This document shows positions 1 to 5,560 of a stretch of DNA of 5,805 nt, piece after piece. Made by a program: the position numbers and the translations under genes. Numbering within the stretch: the first letter of the stretch is position 1; each line of letters starts with the position of its first letter. This DNA is from Chloroflexota bacterium (GTDB lineage Bacteria > Chloroflexota > Dehalococcoidia > UBA6926 > JACQUM01), in the NCBI GenBank assembly GCA_016210295.1, contig JACQUM010000137.1, positions 1-5,805 of the forward strand, given 5' to 3'. The notes under the pieces are model-generated. The model searched no databases. It saw only the letters and a list, made by a program, of their open reading frames with translations, and was not told where the DNA came from.

Positions 1-899
1 ACCTCGGCCAGGGCCAGCAGCCCTGCCAGGAGAGCGGTGAGGACACCGATGACGGCGACGACCCAGAGGATGGCGGGCGCAGCCAGGAAGAGGGGATAGA
101 GTCGCGCCACCAGGAAGACACCCGCCGCCACCATGGTGGCGGCGTGGATCAGGGCGCTCACCGGAGTCGGGCCCTCCATGGCGTCGGGGAGCCAGACGTG
201 GAAGGGCACCTGGGCGCTCTTGCCCATGGCCCCCAGGAAGATGAGAAGGACCACGACGGTAACCAATGCCTCGGAGGCGCCCGCGGCCCAATCGAAGACC
301 CTCGCGATCTCAAAGGAGCCGGTCTGGGTGAACAGCAGAAGGACGCCGATGAGCAACCCGACGTCGCCGATGCGGGTGGTGACGAAGGCCTTCTTCGCCG
401 CTTCCGCCGCCGGCCGATGTTCGAACCAGAAGCCGATCAGCAGGAAGGAGCAGAGCCCCACCAGCTCCCAGCTGATGTAGAGGAGCAGGAGGCTGTCGGT
501 CAGCACCAGGCCCAGCATGGAGGCGGCGAAGAGAGAGTGGGCGGCGAAGTACCAGCCGAAGCGGGGCTCTCCTTTCATGTACTCCAGCGAGTAGACCTGC
601 ACCGCCAGGGAGACCGACGTGACCAGGACCAGCATAAGAGCGGCAAGGGGATCGACCCGCAGGCCGACGGTCCAAGCAACCTCTCCGACCCGGAGCCAGG
701 AGAGCGAGGCGCTGACGATGCCCTCCTGGGCCACTCGCACCAGGAGAGACAGCGCAAGGACGAAGGAAGTAGCGATGGCCAAGACGGAGACCAGGGCCGC
801 CGTCTTGCGGTAGCGGCGCATCCCGAGTCCCAACAGGACAAAAGCCGCCAGGGGCAGCAGCGGCACAAGGACGGCGGCGGTCTCGCGGGTCAGTAGCAC
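1..899 (-). CDS. nuoL: NADH-quinone oxidoreductase subunit L (NuoL), N-terminal part, runs off window
   Basis: This is the distal antiporter-like membrane subunit of complex I, which moves protons across the cytoplasmic membrane. Only the first 299 codons are visible; the family is usually 600-700 residues. The protein opens with hydrophobic segments (about 9-26, 33-54, 77-102) and then the family core: WELVGLCSFLLIGF (144-157), a TRIGD motif (175-179), GKSAQVPFHVWLPDAMEGPT (226-245) and LIHAATMVAAG (250-260). By motif alignment E145, D179, K227 and H252 match the E. coli NuoL proton-path residues E144, D178, K229 and H254, so the visible part looks functional. The start is GTG at 899-897, preceded by a GAGGAAGG Shine-Dalgarno-like stretch about 5-7 bases upstream. 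An ATG at 913-911 is out of frame. Unlike the other junctions, this gene is separated from nuoK by about 330 bp. Product is near certain; the exact start is very likely. Confidence 0.96.
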   Translation of the reverse strand, partial: MLLTRETAAVLVPLLPLAAFVLLGLGMRRYRKTAALVSVLAIATSFVLALSLLVRVAQEGIVSASLSWLRVGEVAWTVGLRVDPLAALMLVLVTSVSLAVQVYSLEYMKGEPRFGWYFAAHSLFAASMLGLVLTDSLLLLYISWELVGLCSFLLIGFWFEHRPAAEAAKKAFVTTRIGDVGLLIGVLLLFTQTGSFEIARVFDWAAGASEALVTVVVLLIFLGAMGKSAQVPFHVWLPDAMEGPTPVSALIHAATMVAAGVFLVARLYPLFLAAPAILWVVAVIGVLTALLAGLLALAE

Positions 900-1055
900 G
901 TTCCCTTCCTCATCCGACGTTGCACAAGAAAGAGGATAGGCAAGACCTGGTTTCCCCCAACGGGAAAAACAGGGGCGACCCCGGGAGTTGCTCCAAGCGT
1001 GGCCACAGGGTCAGGAGGCCGGCGCCTATCCTCCTGCCCTTGGTTCTCTTGGGGT

Positions 1056-1074
1056 GCAGGGGCAGAGCCCCTGC
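1056..1074. repeat. Perfect inverted repeat, 8-bp arms, 3-base loop
   Basis: GCAGGGGC (1056-1063), loop AGA, GCCCCTGC (1067-1074). It is very GC-rich and should form a stable hairpin in DNA or RNA on either strand. It is the first of three palindromes in about 90 bp and probably part of one dispersed intergenic repeat element. No T-run follows on either strand. Confidence 0.75.
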
Positions 1075-1082
1075 CTGGGGCC

Positions 1083-1097
1083 TGGGGGTGTCCCCCA
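1083..1097. repeat. Perfect inverted repeat, 6-bp arms, 3-base loop
   Basis: TGGGGG (1083-1088), loop TGT, CCCCCA (1092-1097). It lies 8 bases from the previous palindrome. Short on its own, it is noteworthy because of its two neighbours. Confidence 0.6.
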
Positions 1098-1110
1098 ACT
1101 TCCTTTTCCC

Positions 1111-1142
1111 TCCCCCTCTCCCGCTTTGGCGGGAGAGGGGGA
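1111..1142. repeat. Perfect inverted repeat, 14-bp arms, 4-base loop (REP/MITE-like)
   Basis: The arms are TCCCCCTCTCCCGC (1111-1124) and GCGGGAGAGGGGGA (1129-1142), with loop TTTG. This is the strongest palindrome in the window. On the right it is followed by an AGGGGGTGAGGG stretch, and on the left preceded by a TTTTCCC stretch. CCCTCTCCCGC/GCGGGAGAGGG palindromes followed by GGTGAGGG resemble REP-like intergenic repeats I recall from many high-GC genomes; that comparison is from memory. A transcript from nuoK into nuoL would carry the hairpin. It could stabilise or partly attenuate the mRNA, but no terminator T-tract is present. Confidence 0.8.
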
Positions 1143-1231
1143 CACAGGGGGTGAGGGAATGGTCGAAATGGCTCCCCGAAGAGAGGGGGATGTAAAGCTC
1201 GCTCATCCTGCCATCCTCAAAATCCAAGCGC

Positions 1232-1540
1232 CTATCGGCGCAGAGAGTCCACCCGGTCCAGGTTCACCGTGGCCCTGCTGCGGTAGAGGCGGAGCAGGAT
1301 GGCGAGGAACAGGCCGGCCTCCGCCGCCGCGACCGTGATGATGAACACCACGATGATTTGCCCCACCGCGCCCCCTGCGGCCCCGTACCGGGCGAAACCA
1401 ATCAAGTTCAGGTTCACCGCGTTGAGCATCAGCTCGATAGACATCAACACCAGCACGGCGTTCTGGCGGGCCAGGACGCCGTAGAGCCCCAGGGAGAAAA
1501 GGGCGCCTCCCAGCAAGAGGATCGCCTGAAGAGGCGTCAC
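1232..1540 (-). CDS. nuoK: NADH-quinone oxidoreductase subunit K (NuoK)
   Basis: This is a small membrane subunit of the complex I proton-translocating arm, related to MrpC-type antiporter subunits. It has 102 residues, the normal family length, and three membrane segments at about 5-22, 29-48 and 60-84. The two membrane glutamates essential in E. coli (E36 and E72) have counterparts in E36 of the LMSIELMLNAVNL segment and E74 of the ITVAAAEAGL segment. The start is GTG at 1540-1538. It overlaps the nuoJ stop as GTGA and follows a GGGAGGAG Shine-Dalgarno sequence inside the nuoJ end. The reading frame stays open far upstream through nuoJ, but that extension is Arg/Gly/Pro-rich shadow sequence, so the GTG start is preferred. 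The gene ends in TAG. It is followed by the repeat-containing gap rather than directly by nuoL. Confidence 0.97.
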   Translation of the reverse strand: MTPLQAILLLGGALFSLGLYGVLARQNAVLVLMSIELMLNAVNLNLIGFARYGAAGGAVGQIIVVFIITVAAAEAGLFLAILLRLYRSRATVNLDRVDSLRR

Positions 1541-2037
1541 GGCTCCTCCCTCGCCCGCGCAATGACCACCGCCCCAACCAGGGCCACCAAGAGGACCAGG
1601 GAGGCGATCTCGAAGGGCAGGCCCCAGTCGCGGAAGAGGGCGATCCCCAGCTCCTGGAAGCTCACGGCAGGTCCTGCTCCATCGTCGTGAACCTTCCACG
1701 GCGTCGTCAGGGCAGCGAGGGAGAAAAGGAAGAGGGACACCAGGGCCGCAACCACGGCCAGAGGTCGCTGCGGGTTGTCCTGCACCCTCCTCTGCTCCGG
1801 CGTCTGGGTCAGCATCACCGCGAACAGGAGAACGATCGTGACCGCGCCGCCGTAGATGAGCACCTGGACGAGGGCCAGGAACTCCGCCAGGAGAAGTATA
1901 AAGATCCCCGCCACCCCCACGAGCGCGACGAGGAGGAAGAATGCTCCGTAGACGACGTTGCGGGTGGCGACCACTCCGATCCCCCCCGCCAGGGTGACCC
2001 CAGTCAAGGCGAGGAAGACCAGAGTGCCCAGGTTCAC
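1537..2037 (-). CDS. nuoJ: NADH-quinone oxidoreductase subunit J (NuoJ)
   Basis: This is a membrane subunit of complex I next to NuoH, NuoA and NuoK, part of the path coupling quinone reduction to proton transfer. It has 166 residues, a usual length, with five predicted membrane segments (about 4-21, 29-48, 54-75, 91-111, 142-160). The signature block is present: a VVYGAFFLLVALVGVAGIF stretch (28-46) followed by AEFLALVQVLIYGGAV (51-66). The latter contains E52 and the tyrosine-glycine pair (Y62, G63) of the third helix, where the pi-bulge conformational change occurs in structures of complex I. The start is GTG at 2037-2035 and overlaps the nuoI stop (GTGA), with GGAGGAG just upstream inside the nuoI coding sequence. 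The stop TGA (1539-1537) overlaps the nuoK start, implying coupled translation at both ends. Confidence 0.97.
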   Translation of the reverse strand: MNLGTLVFLALTGVTLAGGIGVVATRNVVYGAFFLLVALVGVAGIFILLLAEFLALVQVLIYGGAVTIVLLFAVMLTQTPEQRRVQDNPQRPLAVVAALVSLFLFSLAALTTPWKVHDDGAGPAVSFQELGIALFRDWGLPFEIASLVLLVALVGAVVIARAREEP

Positions 2038-2864
2038 TCCCGCTCCTCCGTCTTTCCCTCTTTGCCCTGCTGCGCCGCCCGCTCGGCGGCCTTCTTGGCG
2101 CGAAGCTCCGCCGCCTTGCGTCGCGCCTCCACCACACGCGGGTCCACTCCCTCCTCAGCGGAGGCACCGACGCCGGGCGCCTGTGGGACGCTGGGCGTCT
2201 CTAGCACGGGAGCGGCTACAACTTCCCCGCGTTCGGCGGCCTTCTTGGCGCGGAGCTCCGCCGCCTTGCGTCGTGCCTCCACCACCCGCGGGTCGAGGGA
2301 CTCCTGAGGTGCCGCGACGGCGGCCACACCAGAGGGAGCAGCTTCCTCAGCCGTTGGGGCTGCCGCTCTTGGCGGGGCGGTGGCGCGCCGCTCCGACTTC
2401 TTGGCGGCGGGCGGGGACCACCAACCCTTCATCTGTTGCTTCTTGCCCTCCTCCAGGAGCCTCGCCAGGTCCCAGACCAGGTCGCCCCGCGTGGTCGCTC
2501 CCTCCTCGTGGAGGTCCGACATGATGATGGCGTCGAAGTTGCAGTACTCGACGCACAGCCCGCAGACGATGCAGTTAGCCGTGTTCAGGTGAAAGTCCTC
2601 GACAATCTTCCTCCGGTGGCTCTCCCCCGTGGCGGCCTTCGGGTTGTCCTTCATGGTCACGGTGATGCAGTCGGTGGGACAGACGCGGGCACAGACCAGA
2701 CAACCGGTGCAGAAGGGCTCCCCCACCTCCCCATCCCAGGTGAGGACGGGGAAACCCATGTAGCGCGGCGCCAGGGGTGCGTGCTCCCAGGGGTACTGGA
2801 CGGTCACCGGCTTCTTGAAGGCCAGAAAGAGGTTGGTGACCAGGCCCTTGAAGGTGCCGATCAT
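2034..2864 (-). CDS. nuoI: NADH-quinone oxidoreductase subunit I (NuoI) with long repeat-bearing C-terminal tail
   Basis: This ferredoxin-like subunit of the hydrophilic arm passes electrons through two 4Fe-4S clusters (N6a, N6b) towards NuoB. Ligand motifs are complete: C52-x2-C55-x2-C58-x3-C62-P and C98-x2-C101-x2-C104-x3-C108. The second has Asn after its last cysteine where Pro is common. The N-terminal amphipathic stretch and YPWEHAPLAPRYMG (24-37) are typical. The protein has 276 residues, whereas the family is usually about 140-210. After about residue 155 comes an Ala/Pro/Glu-rich tail, followed by two identical 22-residue units at 191-212 and 241-262, beginning DPRVVEARRKAAEL and ending in KKAAER. 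They are basic (net about +4 each), with helix-favouring composition, and probably form surface helices. The start ATG at 2864-2862 overlaps the nuoH stop (ATGA) and follows GGGAGG with an 8-base spacer. The frame is open upstream inside nuoH, but that is shadow sequence. The core function is firm; the tail's function is unknown. Confidence 0.96.
   Translation of the reverse strand: MIGTFKGLVTNLFLAFKKPVTVQYPWEHAPLAPRYMGFPVLTWDGEVGEPFCTGCLVCARVCPTDCITVTMKDNPKAATGESHRRKIVEDFHLNTANCIVCGLCVEYCNFDAIIMSDLHEEGATTRGDLVWDLARLLEEGKKQQMKGWWSPPAAKKSERRATAPPRAAAPTAEEAAPSGVAAVAAPQESLDPRVVEARRKAAELRAKKAAERGEVVAAPVLETPSVPQAPGVGASAEEGVDPRVVEARRKAAELRAKKAAERAAQQGKEGKTEERE
2079..2144 (-). repeat. Direct repeat copy 2 inside nuoI (22 codons)
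   Basis: Encodes NuoI residues 241-262. It is 66 bp, differing from the other copy at five positions (2079, 2082, 2103, 2124, 2136), all silent. The offset from the other copy is exactly 150 bp, so the repeat keeps frame. The last 14 codons of nuoI (Gln/Lys/Glu-rich) follow it. Confidence 0.93.
2229..2294 (-). repeat. Direct repeat copy 1 inside nuoI (22 codons)
   Basis: Encodes NuoI residues 191-212, identical at protein level to residues 241-262. A 28-residue Pro/Ala/Val-rich linker without clear similarity to the unit separates the two copies. The only differences from copy 2 are five third-position changes, which suggests an in-frame duplication followed by selection on the amino acid sequence, or gene conversion. 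Confidence 0.93.
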
Positions 2865-3931
2865 GCGGCGTACCTCCCGCGGAGCCGGGCCAGGCGTCGC
2901 TCGCGTCGCCAAGAAAAAGCGGCCACCACGGCGACGAGGACCAGCCAGTTCACGGCCCCCAGGAGCCATTGCGGCCAGCCGTAGAAGAGGGCCGAGGCGA
3001 TGAGGAGCAAGTTGAGGAAGGAGAGGGGGATGGCCACCTTCCAGGCGAAGGCCATGAGCTGGTCCACCCGCAGGCGCGGCAACGGGGCACGGATCAAGAA
3101 GAACAGGAGGACGAGAGCCGTAGCCTTGAGAAACAGCCACAGCGGCGAGTCGGAGAAAGGCCCGCTCCAGCCACCCAGGAAGAGGAGGGCTCCCAGGAAA
3201 GCCATGGCGCCGGCTGCGGCGTACTCAGCCAGAAAGAAGATGCCCCACCGGATGCCGCTGTACTCGACGAAGGGCCCGCCCACGATCTCCGACTCCGCCT
3301 GAGGGATGTCGAAAGGGATGCGTCCCGTCTCGGCCAGGGCGGCTATCAGGAAAAGGAGGAAGCCCAAGGGCTGGATCAGGATGTACGGGACGGGGACTTG
3401 CCTCTCCACGATCTCCACAAGGTTCAACGACTGCGCCAGGAGACCGACCGCCAGGACGGTGACCACCAGGGGTATCTCATAGCTGACAAGCTGGGCCGCC
3501 GAGCGCGCGCTGCCCAGGAGAGAGTACTTGTTGTTGGACGCCCACCCCGCCATGACCATTCCCACGATGGAGAGGGTCGAGACGGCGACGATGTAGAGGA
3601 GGCCAAGACCGAGGTTGCTGAGCACGAGGTCACGGGTGAAGGGGAGAGCCGCCCAGATCAAGAAGCCCGGGACGAAGAGCATGAGGGGCGCCAGATAGAA
3701 GATGAAGACATCGGAGCCCTGGGGCCGGAGGTCCTCCTTCACCAGGAGCTTCACCGCGTCGGCCACAGTCTGGAGGCTTCCCCACGGCCCCGTGCGCATG
3801 GGGCCCAAGCGCTGCTGGAGCCGCCCGAGCACCTTCCGCTCCGCCAGGATCAGCACCAGAACCGACCCCATGATGAAGTTGAAGAGGATGAAAGCGCCGA
3901 TGCCCACCAGGATGATGTCCAGGAGGCTCAC
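2861..3931 (-). CDS. nuoH: NADH-quinone oxidoreductase subunit H (NuoH)
   Basis: This membrane subunit anchors the hydrophilic arm and forms much of the quinone-access chamber and the first charged residues of the proton path. It has 356 residues, slightly above the usual 320-350, with about eight or nine membrane segments (about 5-29, 74-97, 110-130, 150-170, 182-201, 232-253, 265-282, 299-317, 322-340). Hallmarks are AERKVLGRLQQRLGP (30-44), the GWASNNKYSLLGSARSAAQ loop (129-147) with SYE (150-152), and AETGRIPFDIPQAESEIVGG (200-219) followed by EYSG. The C-terminus ends in a basic tail from about 341. The start is GTG at 3931-3929, overlapping the nuoD stop (GTGA), with GAGGTGG upstream within nuoD. 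The stop overlaps the nuoI start (ATGA). nuoH directly follows nuoD, with no nuoE, F or G in between. Confidence 0.98.
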   Translation of the reverse strand: MSLLDIILVGIGAFILFNFIMGSVLVLILAERKVLGRLQQRLGPMRTGPWGSLQTVADAVKLLVKEDLRPQGSDVFIFYLAPLMLFVPGFLIWAALPFTRDLVLSNLGLGLLYIVAVSTLSIVGMVMAGWASNNKYSLLGSARSAAQLVSYEIPLVVTVLAVGLLAQSLNLVEIVERQVPVPYILIQPLGFLLFLIAALAETGRIPFDIPQAESEIVGGPFVEYSGIRWGIFFLAEYAAAGAMAFLGALLFLGGWSGPFSDSPLWLFLKATALVLLFFLIRAPLPRLRVDQLMAFAWKVAIPLSFLNLLLIASALFYGWPQWLLGAVNWLVLVAVVAAFSWRRERRLARLRGRYAA

Positions 3932-5049
3932 CGGTCCACCTCGCCCAGGACGATGTCCAGCGACCCCAGGATAACCACGCTGTCGGCCACGTAGACACCG
4001 CGAAGGAGCTGACGCAAGGCCATGAGGTTGCAGAAGGAGGGGCCCCGGATCTTGACTCGATAGGGATAGCCGCTTCCACCCTGGCTGACCAGATAGACGC
4101 CCAGCTCCCCGCGAGGGTTCTCAGTCCGCACATAGACCTCCCCCTTGGGAGGGCGGATGAGCCGTGGTGCCTTGCCCATGATGGGTCCCTCGGGGAGGCG
4201 CTCCAAACACTGCTCCACGATACGCAGCGATTGCTCGACCTCCCGCATCCGCACCCAGTAGCGGTCGTAGCAGTCGCCCACCTTTCCGACGGGGATGTCG
4301 AACTCCAACTCCGGGTAGACGGAGTAGGGTTCGGCGCGTCGCACGTCGTAACCGACGCCTGAGGCCCGGAGGGCCGGGCCAGTCACGCCGTAGTCCAGGG
4401 CGGCCTCGGCGGGGAGGATTCCCACGCCCATTGTGCGCTCCAAGAAGACGTCGCTGCCGTTCAGGAGATCCTCCGCCTCCCGGAAGCCAGCCCGGAGCTG
4501 GTCCAGAAGCCTCCCCAGGTCCAGCTTGAACCACTCCGGCACGTCCTCTTTGACGCCTCCAATACGGAGGTAGTTGTGCATCATTCGGGCGCCGGTCACC
4601 GACTCGAAGAGGGCCTGGATCAGCTCTCGGTCCCGAAAGCCGATCATGATGGGAGTCATCGCCCCAGCGTCGATCGCGAAGGTCCCATAGAAGAGCATGT
4701 GGCTCGCGATGCGGTTCAGCTCCGATAAAATCACCCGGACATACTCCGCCCGGGGAGGGACCTGGACCCCCATGAGCTTTTCCACGGCCATGACGAAGCA
4801 CTGTTCGTTGTTGATGTTGGAGATGTAGTCCAACCGGTCGAACAGGGTGATGATCTGGGAGTAGTTTTCCCCCTCGCACAGGCGCTCAGAGCCCCGGTGC
4901 AGGTAGCCGATGTGGGGCACGCAGTCTATGATGCGCTCCCCCTCCAGGCTCAGGACCATGCGGAAGACCCCGTGGGTGGAAGGGTGCTGCGGGCCCATGT
5001 TCACCAGGAGGTCCACCCGCTCCCCAAGAGGGGCCTGGTCGGTGTTCAC
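3928..5049 (-). CDS. nuoD: NADH-quinone oxidoreductase subunit D (NuoD, 49-kDa type)
   Basis: This is the hydrophilic-arm subunit that, with NuoB, builds the quinone-binding pocket; it is evolutionarily related to the NiFe-hydrogenase large subunit. With this start it has 373 residues, close to the usual 370-400. The N-terminal GPQHPSTHG motif (19-27) supplies H22 and H26, and DRLDYISN supplies Y75. By alignment these match the quinone-contacting H34, H38 and Y87 of Thermus Nqo4. The C-terminal ENPRGELGVYLVSQGG block and the SLDIVLGEVDR end are also conserved. The hydrogenase metal-ligand cysteines are absent, as expected. Two GTG starts are possible. I prefer 5049-5047 because AAGGAGG (5064-5058) lies 8 bases upstream and overlap with nuoC is avoided. 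The alternative at 5070-5068 adds seven residues, overlaps nuoC by 8 bp and has a weaker GGGAG. The stop TGA overlaps the nuoH GTG. Confidence 0.96.
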   Translation of the reverse strand: MNTDQAPLGERVDLLVNMGPQHPSTHGVFRMVLSLEGERIIDCVPHIGYLHRGSERLCEGENYSQIITLFDRLDYISNINNEQCFVMAVEKLMGVQVPPRAEYVRVILSELNRIASHMLFYGTFAIDAGAMTPIMIGFRDRELIQALFESVTGARMMHNYLRIGGVKEDVPEWFKLDLGRLLDQLRAGFREAEDLLNGSDVFLERTMGVGILPAEAALDYGVTGPALRASGVGYDVRRAEPYSVYPELEFDIPVGKVGDCYDRYWVRMREVEQSLRIVEQCLERLPEGPIMGKAPRLIRPPKGEVYVRTENPRGELGVYLVSQGGSGYPYRVKIRGPSFCNLMALRQLLRGVYVADSVVILGSLDIVLGEVDR

Positions 5050-5057
5050 GGAGACAC

Positions 5058-5064
5058 CCTCCTT
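5058..5064 (-). promoter_or_regulatory. Strong Shine-Dalgarno deciding the nuoD start
   Basis: AAGGAGG on the minus strand overlaps the nuoC stop codon TAA (5065-5063). It lies 8 bases ahead of GTG at 5049, near-optimal complementarity and spacing, which favours the shorter NuoD start over GTG at 5070. Overlap with the nuoC stop suggests reinitiation by ribosomes finishing nuoC. Confidence 0.75.
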
Positions 5065-5560
5065 ACTCACCGTACAGCTCCCTTTGCTCCGGCATGGGAT
5101 AGCTCTTCCGACCGGGGTACCCCTCGAACCCCTCGTACAGGAGCAGAGGAGAGAGGTCGGGGTGGCCTTCGAAGAGCACGCCGAAGAGGTCGTGCCCTTC
5201 GCGTTCGTGCCAGTCAGCCCCCTTCCACACGGTCGTTACCGTAGGGACCCGCAGGTCTTCGGCGGGAAGACGAGCCTTCAGCGTCACCTTGTGGGGATGA
5301 GAGAGGGAAGACAGGTGGTAGACGACTTCCATGAAGTCCACGTAGTCCACCACCGAGAGGCACCGCAAGAGCTTGAAGTCCAGGCCCGGCGTCGTCTTGA
5401 GGAGACGGCAGCACTCCACCATCTCCTCTCTGGGTATGCGGAGGACCATCTCGTCGAAAGAATACGATAGCTCCTGGAGGCGCTGACCAAGCGCTTCCCG
5501 CACACGGGGCTCGAGAGGCGAGGATGAAGTCTCCGCCCGAGTCTGAGGTTCCCGGGCCAT
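5063..5560 (-). CDS. nuoC: NADH-quinone oxidoreductase subunit C (NuoC, 30-kDa type)
   Basis: This structural subunit of the hydrophilic arm packs against NuoD and NuoB and binds no cofactor. It has 165 residues, at the short end of the family and not fused to NuoD. The signature WKGADWHEREGHDLFGVLFE (112-131) and the GHPDL following it are clear. They are followed by LLLYEGFEGYPGRKSYPMP (139-157), the family's usual C-terminal motif before a short tail. The first about 20 residues are polar and poorly conserved. The start ATG at 5560-5558 directly follows the nuoB stop TAG with no intervening base, and a GAGGGGG Shine-Dalgarno stretch lies 7 bases upstream in nuoB. The stop is TAA at 5065-5063, inside the ribosome-binding site used for nuoD. 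Confidence 0.97.
   Translation of the reverse strand: MAREPQTRAETSSSPLEPRVREALGQRLQELSYSFDEMVLRIPREEMVECCRLLKTTPGLDFKLLRCLSVVDYVDFMEVVYHLSSLSHPHKVTLKARLPAEDLRVPTVTTVWKGADWHEREGHDLFGVLFEGHPDLSPLLLYEGFEGYPGRKSYPMPEQRELYGE

Larger units (their letters stand above)
900..1231. other. Non-coding gap between nuoK and nuoL, rich in inverted repeats
   Basis: This stretch interrupts an otherwise overlapping gene string. It contains three perfect inverted repeats (1056-1074, 1083-1097, 1111-1142), listed separately. It also has a 10-bp inverted pair, GAGGATAGGC at 932-941 and GCCTATCCTC at 1024-1033. Open frames across it exist on both strands, but they translate the palindromes into Gly/Pro/Arg-rich sequence and have no recognisable protein features, so I do not call them. 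On the minus strand a weak sigma70-like pair, TTGGGG (960-955) and TATCCT (938-933) with 16-bp spacing, sits just upstream of nuoL. It matches the consensus only 3/6 and 4/6, so it is merely a possibility. No T-run follows any hairpin on either strand, so a standard intrinsic terminator is not supported. Confidence 0.8.

Noticed and set aside
144..896. Long plus-strand frame antisense to nuoL
   Set aside because: It is a charged, Gln/Asp/Gly-rich translation typical of the complement of a high-GC membrane protein gene; the minus strand clearly encodes NuoL.
890..913. Seven-codon leader ORF (ATG at 913, TGA at 892-890) overlapping the nuoL start
   Set aside because: It is very short, its ATG lies just ahead of the nuoL Shine-Dalgarno region, and it has no ribosome-binding site of its own that I can see.
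1108..1145. Intrinsic transcription terminator after nuoK
   Set aside because: The hairpin is strong, but no T-run follows it on either strand.
910..1227. Open frame of 105 codons on the minus strand in the nuoK-nuoL gap
   Set aside because: It reads straight through all three palindromes, has low-complexity Gly/Arg/Pro composition and no family motif. It is better explained as a repeat element translated by chance.
920..1338. Open frames on the plus strand across the gap (920-1195 and 988-1338)
   Set aside because: They translate the palindromes as Gly/Pro/Arg-rich sequence, and the second runs into nuoK antisense. There is no recognisable domain.
1541..2167. Upstream extension of the nuoK frame through nuoJ
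   Set aside because: The extension is Arg/Gly/Pro-rich antiregister sequence within nuoJ. NuoK's normal length and Shine-Dalgarno support the GTG at 1540.
2865..3140. Upstream extension of the nuoI frame into nuoH
   Set aside because: It overlaps the strongly conserved nuoH coding sequence. The ATG at 2864 has a good ribosome-binding site and gives a typical NuoI N-terminus.
2969..3994. Long plus-strand frame antisense to nuoH
   Set aside because: It is a shadow of nuoH codon bias and has no domain signal.
4121..4879. 252-codon minus-strand frame inside nuoD
   Set aside because: It is out of register with the clearly conserved NuoD frame and Gly/Arg/Pro-rich, so a shadow.
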